DNA of 22,016 nt, taken from assembly GCA_017612755.1 (NCBI GenBank), contig JAGAFH010000173.1, positions 1-22,016 of the forward strand, given 5' to 3'. This document shows, piece after piece, positions 6,798 through 14,563 of the stretch (positions are counted from its first letter, which is position 1; each line of letters starts with the position of its first letter). The position numbers and the translations under genes are program-made. The DNA comes from Clostridiales bacterium. Lineage in GTDB: Bacteria > Bacillota > Clostridia > Saccharofermentanales > Saccharofermentanaceae. Below the pieces are notes generated by a model. The model was given only the letters and a program-made list of their open reading frames with translations. It was not told the DNA's origin and did no database searches.

Positions 6798-7481
6798 TTA
6801 TATTAAATTTTTCCAATATTTGATGTAATAATCCGACTTTATTGCCATATTGTCCCATATTTCAGCCGAACCGCTTCCTATCCTGTCATACACTGCGCAG
6901 GTCTGAAAACCTCCTTTGAAGGCGCCTTCCAGGGCAACGGGAACATCTTCAAAGACTATGGTCTCAGAAGGTGGGATCTTTGTGATATCAGATATTGCCA
7001 GATAGATCCCGGGATCTGTCTTGTCTGCTCTCTTTCCAATATCTTCAAGGGTGAGACCGCAGGTGAAAAGATCAAGTATCCCGTTATGCTTAAGCGCCTT
7101 GTGGGCATGATCTTTTGAAAGGGCGGTGGCAAAGGAAAGGACGAGGCCTTCTTTCTTTGCTCTTGTAAGGTATTCTAAAACACCTTCCTTGAGCTTAACT
7201 TCATGTTCATAAGCGAAGCTTACCATGCTGTTCCATTCGTCCATTATCTCCTGAGGTGTCTCGGGAAGAGCGAATCTTTCTTTTGTGTATCTGGCGGCAT
7301 CGTCTATGTTGACACTCTTGACTACATCGGTGTAATCGGAAGTTACTTTAAATCCTCTTTTTGAAAGAAACTCCACATCCACCCGGTTCCAAAGGTCCAT
7401 GGAGTCCAGGACTGTGTCGTCCAGGTCAAAGATAAGGCATCTTGCAACATTTTTGATATCACTGATAAAGGGCATTTTCAT
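6798..7481 (-). CDS. HAD-superfamily phosphatase, beta-phosphoglucomutase/phosphoglycolate phosphatase-like
   Basis: 227 residues with all four HAD motifs: FDLDDT with nucleophile Asp19 and Asp21, FATALSK with Thr119, Lys154 in DKTDPGIY, and the acidic VFEDVP (Glu178, Asp179). A helical C1-type cap occupies about residues 28-95. Such enzymes remove phosphate from small sugar phosphates or related metabolites; the substrate cannot be told. No Shine-Dalgarno site precedes either the ATG at 7481 or the internal ATG two codons later. A possible extended -10 lies only about ten bases upstream, so a nearly leaderless message is possible. It is the first gene of a likely two-gene unit with the GGDEF-EAL protein and is divergent from the esterase. 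Confidence 0.87.
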   Translation of the reverse strand: MKMPFISDIKNVARCLIFDLDDTVLDSMDLWNRVDVEFLSKRGFKVTSDYTDVVKSVNIDDAARYTKERFALPETPQEIMDEWNSMVSFAYEHEVKLKEGVLEYLTRAKKEGLVLSFATALSKDHAHKALKHNGILDLFTCGLTLEDIGKRADKTDPGIYLAISDITKIPPSETIVFEDVPVALEGAFKGGFQTCAVYDRIGSGSAEIWDNMAIKSDYYIKYWKNLI

Positions 7482-7490
7482 AATGACGAT

Positions 7491-7499
7491 ATTTTATCA
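7491..7499 (-). promoter_or_regulatory. Possible extended -10 for the HAD gene
   Basis: On the minus strand TGATAAAAT (7499-7491) fits the extended -10 pattern TGnTATAAT with one mismatch. No good -35 is visible. It would start transcription about 3 bases before the ATG at 7481. Confidence 0.35.
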
Positions 7500-7597
7500 C
7501 ACGGAAATTAAACTGAAAGTAATATGATTGAAATTGACTTTGATATGCGGCCGTGAAATATTAATATTGAAAGTGTGTCCGGGGGGTAAAAAAGCAT

Positions 7598-8485
7598 ATG
7601 TTTTTGGATTATCTGATCGCGAAAAAAGGCAGGCAGAAATTCATAGATGCCTGCGTTAAGACTGATACGGAGAGGATGAAAGGCGATATCTATCCTGAGG
7701 ATGTAAAAGTCATAAAAGATATCCCTTACCGTGATGATAAAAAAGAGGAACACCTGCTGGATATCTACCTTCCCGAAGGATATTCTTTCGAAGCCGATGA
7801 GAAGAAGACGGCATTTCTTCTCATGCACGGAGGAGCCCTTGTCTACGGGTTTAAGGAACTGGATAAAGCCTTCGGTATGAAGCTGGCAAAAGTATCCGGC
7901 ATCCCTGTTTTTAACATGAACTACACCCTTCTTCCCGGGGGCGACCTTAAGAACCTGTTAGGCGAGATCGTCAGTGTCATCGACTTTATGTCCCGGGAAA
8001 AGGGGATAGAAAAGATCCATACAATAGGTGATTCCTCCGGCGGATATCTGGCCCTTCTGGTGGCCATGATAATAAGAGATGAAAACATAAGAAAGGATCT
8101 GGATATCTCTTTCGAAAAAGAGATCAGGTGCCTGTCCTCCAACATGGTCTGCGGAAGCACGAAAGTATTCAGAAGAGCCTTCCCCGGGATCTATTTTGAA
8201 GGCAAAAAGAAAGTCCTTCCCGACTACATATACGACCTTACGCTCCTTGCGGAAAGAGATACATTCCCTTACTGTAATTTCATGAGCGGAGACAGGGATT
8301 TCCTTGACAAGGATAATAACCTTCTCTCCGAAAAACTTAAGGCTCTTGGCAAGCCCCACAGCTATGAGTTTTTTAATACTGCCTCTGAGGAAAGAGTCAT
8401 GTATCACGTCTTTGCCATAGCTCATCCGGAGTGGCTGGAATCTGATAAATATATATCGACGGTCGCGGAATATGCCAATAGTTGA
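7598..8485 (+). CDS. Alpha/beta hydrolase, HSL/esterase type
   Basis: 295 residues. The oxyanion-hole motif HGG (77-79), nucleophile elbow GDSSGG with Ser146, acid loop SGDRDFLD (Asp232 or Asp234) and YHVF with His270 reproduce the catalytic arrangement of the hormone-sensitive-lipase/acetyl-esterase family. No signal peptide or membrane helix is visible, so it is likely a cytoplasmic carboxylesterase for short acyl esters. GGGGGG (7581-7586) is a usable ribosome site about 11 bases before the ATG. Its last 14 bases overlap the start of the LTA-synthase-like gene, which points to translational coupling and one transcript. The substrate is not identifiable. Confidence 0.9.
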   Translation: MFLDYLIAKKGRQKFIDACVKTDTERMKGDIYPEDVKVIKDIPYRDDKKEEHLLDIYLPEGYSFEADEKKTAFLLMHGGALVYGFKELDKAFGMKLAKVSGIPVFNMNYTLLPGGDLKNLLGEIVSVIDFMSREKGIEKIHTIGDSSGGYLALLVAMIIRDENIRKDLDISFEKEIRCLSSNMVCGSTKVFRRAFPGIYFEGKKKVLPDYIYDLTLLAERDTFPYCNFMSGDRDFLDKDNNLLSEKLKALGKPHSYEFFNTASEERVMYHVFAIAHPEWLESDKYISTVAEYANS

Positions 8486-10544
8486 ACGTAAGAAACTCAG
8501 CATTTCCACCATAATCATTCCCCTTTTGCTCCCGGTCCCGGTCTTTATATTCGAGACCATCCTGGCGTACCTGGTCTACGGATCGCTGAACGCAAGGAGC
8601 CTGGGGCATATGTTCCTGTCGTCACTTTACATGACTACAGTTCCCGTGGTGATATTATGCCTTGTGACAAGGCGGACCAGACGGATCCTTTTGCCGGTGT
8701 TTACAGCTGTTTATGCGCTGCCTTTTCTTGTCGAGAGATTTATCTATATGCAGTTTAAGACAGTCTACGATCTTAACACTGTGGTCAACGGCGGAGAGGG
8801 GGCCCTCACAGGATTTTCGGGTACCATAAAGGAAATGGCATTCAGTCCTTCCGGTATCAGGACCCTGGTGGTCTTTATCATTCTTATCACCGCCGGAACG
8901 GTCTTTCTGATAACAGATAAAAAGTATCCGGTCTATGACAGAAGAGCGGTGGTGCTTGTTATATCCATAGGCGTGTGTGCTTTCCTTCTTAATGCTGTCC
9001 TTATCAGGACCAACGATGTGGACAAAAGGGCATACAAAGAGGAGTACAGTTTCCAGACGGCGGTCCAGCGGTTCGGACTTCTTGATTCCCTGAGGCTGGA
9101 TATCCAGAACGTTTCGAAAGACAACGTGGAATTCTCCGCTTCTTCAACAGGAACTAATGCCATTCCAACTGTAACTCCCAAGCCCACGGCTACTCCCGCT
9201 CCAACAGTCCCGGGAGCTACCCCCACACCGACACCTTCGCCTACACCCATACCGGAACCCCAGGTGATGGATATAGACTTTGAGCAGATCGCGGAAGATG
9301 AGAGCGGCACCATCAGCACTCTTGCAGAATACTGCAGCACACTGACGCCTTCAAATACGAATATCTACACAGGCCTTTTTGAGGGAAAGAATCTCATCAT
9401 GATCACGGCGGAAGCCTTCACTGAGGAAGTCATCGATCCGGACCTTACGCCGACCCTTTACCGGCTGGCCTATAACGGCATTAACTTCAACGATTTCTAT
9501 GTCCCTGCCACGGCCGGAACTACAGGAGGAGAGTTCACCCATCTCTTCGGATTCCTTCCCACTTTGGGAGGAAGTTCGGTACCCCATCTGACTTCCCACG
9601 GGGATACGTATTTTACTATGGGACAGCAGCTTAACAGCCTGGGTTATTACGGTATGGCTTTCCACAATAACGACTACCAGTTCTACACGAGAAATACTAC
9701 CCACAACAGGCTGGGATATTCGGAAGGCTTCATGGGATGGGGCAACGGAATGGAAGATTATGTGGATCCGGTATGGCCGGAGAGCGACCTTCAGATGTTC
9801 GAGGGAACAGTCCCTCTTTATATCGAAAACCAGCCGTTCAATGTCTACTACATGACCGTAAGCGGACACAGTAACTACAGCTACAGCGCCAATGCCATGG
9901 CCAGGGCCCACTGGGATGAGACCGCCTTTATGGAAGATCTTGTATCTGAAAAAGTAAGGGCATATATATCTGCCAACCTGGAGCTTGAAGCTTCCATGGC
10001 TTATCTGGTGGGACAGCTGGAGGAATACGGGATCGAAGATGATACGGTCATCTGCATCTGTGCCGACCATTTCCCCTACGGACTTGACCAGGATGCGCCT
10101 CCCGGAAATGTGCCTTATCTTTCGGAACTTTACGGATATGATGTGACCAACTACATCGAAAGAGACCATAACAGGGCCATCATCTGGTCCGGATGTCTTG
10201 AGGATATGGATCCCATCATAGTGGATTCACCTGCCTCCAGCATGGATATCCTGCCTACCCTTCTTAACCTTTTCGGACTGGAGTGGGACAGCCGTCTCTT
10301 CCCGGGAAGGGATGTGCTCTCTGATGCGCCGGCTCTTTATTTTGATCTCAATTACGACTGGAAGACGGATTATGGAACTTATATAAATTCCAGCGGTGAG
10401 TTTATCCCCGCCTCTGATGATATCGACATACCCGACGGATATGTCGATGCCATAAGAGACATGGTCGCAGATAAGATCACCTATACAAGAGGCGCCTTAA
10501 ACAACGATTTCATTGCCTATCTTTTCCCTGTGGAAGAAGAATAA
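8472..10544 (+). CDS. LTA-synthase-family membrane sulfatase (alkaline phosphatase superfamily)
   Basis: 690 residues. Five hydrophobic helices (roughly 10-36, 46-66, 72-92, 128-147, 158-178) are followed by a linker of about 40 residues rich in Thr and Pro (230-264) and then an extracellular catalytic domain. Catalytic signatures match LtaS: ITAEAF (Glu314), the TTGGEF segment (Thr350/Thr351 as nucleophile), VSGHS (His466) and ADHF (Asp532, His533). LtaS-type enzymes transfer glycerophosphate from phosphatidylglycerol to a growing polymer, or to other envelope acceptors. The Thr-Pro linker replaces the short linker of classical LtaS and would hold the domain away from the membrane. The ATG overlaps the esterase end by 14 bases. 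The stop is only 3 bases from the convergent ribU stop. Whether it makes true LTA or decorates a glycan is open. Confidence 0.9.
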   Translation: MPIVERKKLSISTIIIPLLLPVPVFIFETILAYLVYGSLNARSLGHMFLSSLYMTTVPVVILCLVTRRTRRILLPVFTAVYALPFLVERFIYMQFKTVYDLNTVVNGGEGALTGFSGTIKEMAFSPSGIRTLVVFIILITAGTVFLITDKKYPVYDRRAVVLVISIGVCAFLLNAVLIRTNDVDKRAYKEEYSFQTAVQRFGLLDSLRLDIQNVSKDNVEFSASSTGTNAIPTVTPKPTATPAPTVPGATPTPTPSPTPIPEPQVMDIDFEQIAEDESGTISTLAEYCSTLTPSNTNIYTGLFEGKNLIMITAEAFTEEVIDPDLTPTLYRLAYNGINFNDFYVPATAGTTGGEFTHLFGFLPTLGGSSVPHLTSHGDTYFTMGQQLNSLGYYGMAFHNNDYQFYTRNTTHNRLGYSEGFMGWGNGMEDYVDPVWPESDLQMFEGTVPLYIENQPFNVYYMTVSGHSNYSYSANAMARAHWDETAFMEDLVSEKVRAYISANLELEASMAYLVGQLEEYGIEDDTVICICADHFPYGLDQDAPPGNVPYLSELYGYDVTNYIERDHNRAIIWSGCLEDMDPIIVDSPASSMDILPTLLNLFGLEWDSRLFPGRDVLSDAPALYFDLNYDWKTDYGTYINSSGEFIPASDDIDIPDGYVDAIRDMVADKITYTRGALNNDFIAYLFPVEEE

Positions 10545-10547
10545 AGA

Positions 10548-11183
10548 TCACTCTCTGGTTTCTTTATAAGTCTTGTTTATAAGTCTTGAGATGGGCTTAT
10601 AGATAAAGAACGTGATGATGGCTACCACTGTGCCCTTAAAGAGATTAAAGGGAAGGAAGACATATGTGATAAGGTCGATCTTCTCCTTGATAAGGGGATT
10701 GTAGCTGCACATTCCCAGGATGGCCTCCATAGGCACATGAAGGACTGACTCATAAAGGGGAAGTGTGATGAAATAATTGAAAGGGCAGGCGATGAGACCC
10801 AGAAGGAGAGTCGCAACGATCATTGAGATGATAGCGCCCTTTCTCGTTCTGTGCTTTGAATAGATCATTCCTGCAGTAAAGACATAGATGCTTCCCGTGA
10901 TAAAGTTGGAAAGTTCGCCTATACCCATGGTTCCCGTAGCGGGAAGGTGAAGAAGGTTCTTCAGCAGTTCGATGATGATCCCGTAAATGGGACCCAGTGC
11001 AAATGATCCCACCAGTACTGGGATCTCTGAAAAATCGAACTTGAGGAACGGTGGCATAAAGGGCAGGGATACCTCTACATACATGAGGGTAACTGCCAGA
11101 GCCGTCATTACGGCTGTGCAGGCGATCTTTCTGATGATCGCACGTCGTACGGACATAGTTGAATCTTTGGTGATTTCGGACAT
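10548..11183 (-). CDS. ribU: Riboflavin ECF transporter S component RibU
   Basis: 211 residues, very hydrophobic, with about five to six membrane helices. The KFDFSEIPVLVGSFALGP segment (48-65) and ELLKNLLH (72-79) are hallmark stretches of RibU, the substrate-binding subunit that takes up riboflavin together with the shared EcfAA'T module (not in this window). The FMN riboswitch directly upstream confirms the substrate. The ATG at 11183 is chosen because AAGGAG (11195-11200) precedes it; in-frame codons upstream lie inside the riboswitch. The last codons contain a perfect 13-bp tandem duplication that fixes the present stop. The stop is separated by 3 bases from the convergent LTA-synthase-like gene. 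Confidence 0.95.
   Translation of the reverse strand: MSEITKDSTMSVRRAIIRKIACTAVMTALAVTLMYVEVSLPFMPPFLKFDFSEIPVLVGSFALGPIYGIIIELLKNLLHLPATGTMGIGELSNFITGSIYVFTAGMIYSKHRTRKGAIISMIVATLLLGLIACPFNYFITLPLYESVLHVPMEAILGMCSYNPLIKEKIDLITYVFLPFNLFKGTVVAIITFFIYKPISRLINKTYKETRE
10563..10588. repeat. Perfect 13-bp tandem duplication at the ribU 3' end
   Basis: TTTATAAGTCTTG occurs twice back to back (10563-10575 and 10576-10588). Because 13 is not a multiple of three, the duplication changes the C-terminal reading frame of RibU. Removing one copy would make the protein continue past the present stop into the convergent gene. Confidence 0.9.
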
Positions 11184-11200
11184 AAAAAAATCGACTCCTT

Positions 11201-11336
11201 CCATCCGGACTGTACCGTCGGCCACGGGATCTTACCGTGTCAGTCCCGCCTTAAAGATTTGACGGGAGTTGCGGGCTTACCCTGTCCTATGGGGCAGAGA
11301 ACACCGCCGGTCGGGGAATTACGCCCCGCCTTGGAT
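11201..11336 (-). promoter_or_regulatory. FMN riboswitch (RFN element)
   Basis: Read on the minus strand the conserved RFN blocks appear in order: GGCGGGGCGTAATTCCCCG and ACCGGCGGT (11330-11303), AAGCCCGC (11278-11271), CCGTGGCCGACGGTACAGTC (11227-11208) and CCGGATGG (11208-11201). It binds FMN and represses the gene downstream, here ribU. The Shine-Dalgarno AAGGAG (11200-11195) abuts its 3' end, followed by seven T residues, so it may act on translation, termination or both. Confidence 0.96.
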
Positions 11337-11344
11337 TCGAATAT

Positions 11345-11350
11345 ATTATA
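11345..11350 (-). promoter_or_regulatory. -10 box of the FMN riboswitch/ribU promoter
   Basis: A perfect TATAAT on the minus strand (11350-11345) lies just ahead of the riboswitch. The hexamer 17 bases upstream is a poor -35 (CTTTTA). It falls in the 46-base gap between the riboswitch and the carboxypeptidase stop codon. Confidence 0.6.
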
Positions 11351-11382
11351 CACAAGGTCAGCGAAAATAAAAGGGCGAAAAA

Positions 11383-12261
11383 CTACTCGTCCCAGGGAAG
11401 GACCTGTTCAAGACCGTAGTAGGCTTCAAGCGACATGTCATTCTCGTAAAGGTAAGTTGCCAGTTCAACTCCCACGTATCTGTAGTGCCAGGCTTCGATA
11501 TCATATCCGGTCTCGTATTTGTACTGCTCCTGATATCTTCTTACAAAACCGTACTCGTAGCAGTGTTCGTTTACCCACTGGCCCGTGGTGGTCTCACCAA
11601 ACTCATCCAGGATCTCGGAGCATCCTGCGGGAGTGATATCAAGGGCCAGACCCAGCTGGTGCTCAGACCTTCCGGGAACAGCATTTTTTCTCACTGCAAA
11701 TTCGATGCCCCTTAAGTTTCTTGATCTGTCGAAAAGATACTGCTGTGTGTTGTAATCCCTGTATCCGGAAACAAGATAGAGTCCCTGTCCCGTGGCATCT
11801 ACGCATGCATCGTACATGGCCTCCCATGCATCACATGCTTCCTGTCTGATCTGCTGGTTCCCCGAATGGGGAGCCGTGACGAGATCGTCGGGGACATAGT
11901 CCGCCGGAAGGGCATAATATTTGTTAACAAGAACGGTCACATCGTCAGGGTTTTCCACGATGGTGGCCGTGACGGATCTGGCATCCACATAACCGTTGTA
12001 CCAGGTCTCCTCAAACTGGGGCTCTACGACTTCCGGTACCGGTGTGGGTACGGGAGTAGGAGCAGGTGTAGGGGTGGGCGTGGGTGTAGGAGTGGGAGAC
12101 GGAGTGGCTGTCGGGGCAGCCTGGGAAGCAACTGTTTCTGAAGGGACTGTCCCTTCGCTCTCCTCATTAACAAGACATCCTGTAAGGGATGCAAAAACAG
12201 CGGCAATCAATAATACCGCCGCCGTTCTTATTAATCTGTCGGAACCGTTACCTGTCTTCAT
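11383..12261 (-). CDS. VanY-type D-alanyl-D-alanine carboxypeptidase lipoprotein
   Basis: 292 residues. A lipoprotein signal peptide ends at LTGC (Cys29), followed by a long Thr-Pro linker (about 50-77) and a peptidase M15B domain (about 95-290). Zinc ligands fit the VanY/DacC pattern: GRSEHQLGLALDI (His201, Asp208) and EAWHYRYVG (Glu256, His259), preceded by SGYRDYNTQQ. Such enzymes cut the terminal D-Ala from peptidoglycan stem peptides outside the membrane. The start is set at the ATG at 12261 because it yields a normal lipoprotein signal; a TTG ten codons upstream is possible. It overlaps the preceding nucleotidyltransferase gene by 14 bases, implying coupled translation. No vanA/B/H/X genes are nearby, so vancomycin resistance should not be inferred. 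Confidence 0.92.
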   Translation of the reverse strand: MKTGNGSDRLIRTAAVLLIAAVFASLTGCLVNEESEGTVPSETVASQAAPTATPSPTPTPTPTPTPAPTPVPTPVPEVVEPQFEETWYNGYVDARSVTATIVENPDDVTVLVNKYYALPADYVPDDLVTAPHSGNQQIRQEACDAWEAMYDACVDATGQGLYLVSGYRDYNTQQYLFDRSRNLRGIEFAVRKNAVPGRSEHQLGLALDITPAGCSEILDEFGETTTGQWVNEHCYEYGFVRRYQEQYKYETGYDIEAWHYRYVGVELATYLYENDMSLEAYYGLEQVLPWDE

Positions 12262-12991
12262 ATTCCTTACAGGTCTTCTCGTAGTTTTCAAGGGTTCCGA
12301 TATCTATACATTCGCCGTCGCCCTTAAAAGCATATACCGGCATCCTCTTATAAAGCCAGGAAGGGAAGTTTCCGGGAGCGTCCGGTGAGTTGCCTTCTTC
12401 AAGATATGTGTCGATGAGAGGAAGGATCTCCCTGCCGTAAAAATATGTGGCATAGATGCCCCACTCGCTCTTGGGCTCCTGAGGCTTCTCCTCCATATCG
12501 ATGACACGGCAGTCATCGTCGAGAACTGCTACTGCCAGTTTCTGTCTCTGGTGAAGTTCAGGAACGTTGATGGCGATGAGAGTGGGAGCTTTTTTCTCTT
12601 CAAAAAATGCCTGCATGTTTTCGATGCTGTAAGTGAAGATATTGTCTCCTGCCAGGATGCAGACATCATCGTCTATACCCAGGGTGTCGATGGTAAACTT
12701 GATGTCTCCGATGGCGCCTCTTTTGTTGGTGTCATCAGTGGTCCCGTCATTGAGAACGACTACAGGAGCCTTGCCCTCTCTGTCAAGAGAAGCGGCCCAG
12801 TCCTCAAACTGCTTTGTGAACAGATCGTTGGTAATGAGGACTACTTTCGAAAGACCGGAGATCTTATCTACGGAGTCCATTATGTAATCTATGATCAGTC
12901 TGCTTCCGAGGGGGAGCAGTGACTTGGGCTTGTCTTTTGTCAGCGGATAGAGCCTGGTTGCATATCCTGCTGCAAGTAGGATGGCGATCAT
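12248..12991 (-). CDS. Sugar-1-phosphate nucleotidyltransferase (RmlA/CDP-alcohol precursor type)
   Basis: 247 residues, a minimal nucleotidyltransferase fold without a C-terminal acyltransferase domain. The N-terminal LLAAGYATRLYPLTKDKPK (5-23) is the nucleotide-binding signature, with Tyr-Ala in place of the usual x-Gly. AGDNIF (Asp116) and ECIDIGT (Asp230) supply the metal ligands. It would join a nucleoside triphosphate and a sugar- or alcohol-phosphate to make an activated precursor for surface polymers; the exact nucleotide and sugar are not evident. A strong AAGGAGGA (12998-13005) precedes the ATG at 12991. It is first in an operon with the VanY-type peptidase and divergent from glmU. 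Confidence 0.88.
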   Translation of the reverse strand: MIAILLAAGYATRLYPLTKDKPKSLLPLGSRLIIDYIMDSVDKISGLSKVVLITNDLFTKQFEDWAASLDREGKAPVVVLNDGTTDDTNKRGAIGDIKFTIDTLGIDDDVCILAGDNIFTYSIENMQAFFEEKKAPTLIAINVPELHQRQKLAVAVLDDDCRVIDMEEKPQEPKSEWGIYATYFYGREILPLIDTYLEEGNSPDAPGNFPSWLYKRMPVYAFKGDGECIDIGTLENYEKTCKEYEDR

Positions 12992-13025
12992 GAAAGATCC
13001 TCCTTGATGTTTTCGGATTTTTTAT

Positions 13026-13031
13026 ATTATA
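13026..13031 (-). promoter_or_regulatory. -10 box for the nucleotidyltransferase operon
   Basis: A perfect TATAAT on the minus strand about 35 bases upstream of the ATG at 12991. No convincing -35 is visible at normal spacing. It lies just beside the oppositely directed glmU promoter. Confidence 0.55.
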
Positions 13032-13033
13032 CA

Positions 13034-13062
13034 CTAACATGAGCAAAAATATTTGCTATAAT
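13034..13062 (+). promoter_or_regulatory. Promoter of the glmU-pth-mfd cluster
   Basis: A -35 CTAACA (13034-13039), a 17-base spacer and a perfect extended -10 TGCTATAAT (13054-13062) precede glmU by about 90 bases. Confidence 0.75.
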
Positions 13063-13153
13063 TACAGGGAAGATATGATCATACGACGGGGAGACATTTC
13101 TTGTCTTTCCGCTTTTGATGTGTCTATACGGTTTTTCGAAGGGGATCATATAA

Positions 13154-14563
13154 ATGGATATTTGTGCAGTTGTTATGGCGGCAGGCGAAGGCACCAGGAT
13201 GAAATCAGTTCACTCCAAGGTAGTCCACCAGGTCGCCGGTAAACCTATCATCAGATGGGTGGCTGATGCTCTCTGTGAAGCAGGTTGCAGCGAGCAGGTC
13301 TATATCGTAGGTGAGAAGCAGGAAGAGATAAGAGACATACTTGGTGAGAATGTGGCTTATGTTTTCCAGGAGCAGAGGCTCGGTACCGGACATGCAGTCA
13401 TGCAGGCGGCTCCTTTCCTTGAAGGAAGGGACGGATATGTTATCGTTCTTCCCGGAGACTCTCCCATGGTAAGCGCGGAAACGATCTCAAAGGCAGTGGA
13501 TAAGATGGACGAGGGTGACTACGGCGCAGTTGTCATTACTGCCGTTGCCGATGATCCCACAGGTTACGGAAGACTTGTACGTGACTTCGAAGGTAACGTT
13601 CTTAAAATCGTGGAAGACAAGGACTGCTCTCCTGACGAGAAGGCCATCAAGGAGATCAACTCCTCCATGTATGTCTTCAGGACCTCACTTCTCCTTTCTG
13701 CACTGGGAAGACTTTCTGCCCAGAATGCCCAGAAGGAGTATTATCTTACGGATACTATCGAGATACTGATCTGGGACGGAAACAAGATCGGATCTGTTGT
13801 CTGTGATATCGAAGATACCATGGGCGTAAATAACAGGAAGCAGCTTCTGGAAGCCGGCAAGATCATGAACAGAAGGATCCTGGAAAAGCATATGAATAAC
13901 GGGGTCCAGATCATAGATGAGAATTCCACCTGGATCCATCATGCCGTTGAGATCGGACAGGATACTACTATACTTCCCGGAACTACTCTCATGGGAAATA
14001 CAAAGATCGGAAAAGAATGCATCATCGGTGAGAATACGAGACTTGACGGAGTCGAGGTGGGAGACGGAACGGTCATCGACTATTCTGTCGCAACCCAGTG
14101 CATCATCGGAAGCGACTGCCGTATCGGACCTTTCTCACATATAAGGCCTGAGACGAAGATCAACGACCATGTTACCATCGGTGCCTATGTTGAGGTCAAG
14201 AACTCCACTATAGATGACTATACAAGAGCAAGACACCTTACATATATCGGTGACTCCACAGTCGGAAGAAACGTTAACTTCGGTTGCGGAACAGTTACAT
14301 GTAACTTCGACGGTCAGGATAAGGTGGGATGTATCATCGAGGATAATGTCTTCATCGGAGGTAACTCCAACATCCTTTCCTCCGTTGTTCTCGGTAAGGA
14401 CAGTTATATCGCAGCCGGTTCCACCATCACCAATGATGTACCTCCCCTGGGCCTCGGTATCGGAAGATCAAAGCAGGTCAACAAGGACGAGTGGGTGGCA
14501 AAGAAGAACCGCTTAAGAGGAGCCAACTATATAAAGCTGGATACAAAGAGGTCTGAACTTTGA
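13154..14563 (+). CDS. glmU: Bifunctional GlmU: UDP-GlcNAc pyrophosphorylase / GlcN-1-P acetyltransferase
   Basis: 469 residues, typical length. Residues 1-230 are the uridyltransferase: MAAGEGTRMKS (8-18), QRLGTGHAV (74-82), LPGDSP (Asp102) and GVNNR (Asn226). Residues about 250-455 form the left-handed beta helix with hexapeptide repeats; ARHLTY carries His361, the acetyltransfer base, and GCGTVTCNFDG the acetyl-CoA site. The protein converts glucosamine-1-phosphate to UDP-GlcNAc for peptidoglycan and wall polymers in the cytoplasm. An A/G-rich site (AAGGGGAT, 13139-13146) precedes the ATG. Its TGA overlaps the TTG start of pth by 4 bases (TTGA). In Bacillus the comparable cluster has prs and other genes between; here it is compact. 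Confidence 0.97.
   Translation: MDICAVVMAAGEGTRMKSVHSKVVHQVAGKPIIRWVADALCEAGCSEQVYIVGEKQEEIRDILGENVAYVFQEQRLGTGHAVMQAAPFLEGRDGYVIVLPGDSPMVSAETISKAVDKMDEGDYGAVVITAVADDPTGYGRLVRDFEGNVLKIVEDKDCSPDEKAIKEINSSMYVFRTSLLLSALGRLSAQNAQKEYYLTDTIEILIWDGNKIGSVVCDIEDTMGVNNRKQLLEAGKIMNRRILEKHMNNGVQIIDENSTWIHHAVEIGQDTTILPGTTLMGNTKIGKECIIGENTRLDGVEVGDGTVIDYSVATQCIIGSDCRIGPFSHIRPETKINDHVTIGAYVEVKNSTIDDYTRARHLTYIGDSTVGRNVNFGCGTVTCNFDGQDKVGCIIEDNVFIGGNSNILSSVVLGKDSYIAAGSTITNDVPPLGLGIGRSKQVNKDEWVAKKNRLRGANYIKLDTKRSEL

Noticed and set aside
9170..9265. Repetitive ACC/CCN-rich stretch resembling a tandem repeat array
   Set aside because: It is in frame and encodes a Thr-Pro linker; units are irregular and no CRISPR-like spacers exist.
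9351..10169. 272-codon open frame on the minus strand
   Set aside because: Antisense to the catalytic domain of the LTA-synthase-like protein, with no family resemblance.
11383..12261. VanY-like gene as part of a vancomycin resistance cluster
   Set aside because: No vanR/S, vanH, van ligase or vanX neighbours; the protein fits a housekeeping D,D-carboxypeptidase lipoprotein.
13080..13110. GGGGAGACATTTCTTGTC resembling the 43-bp repeat
   Set aside because: Only a short core (GGAGACATTT-like) is shared; chance similarity is more likely.
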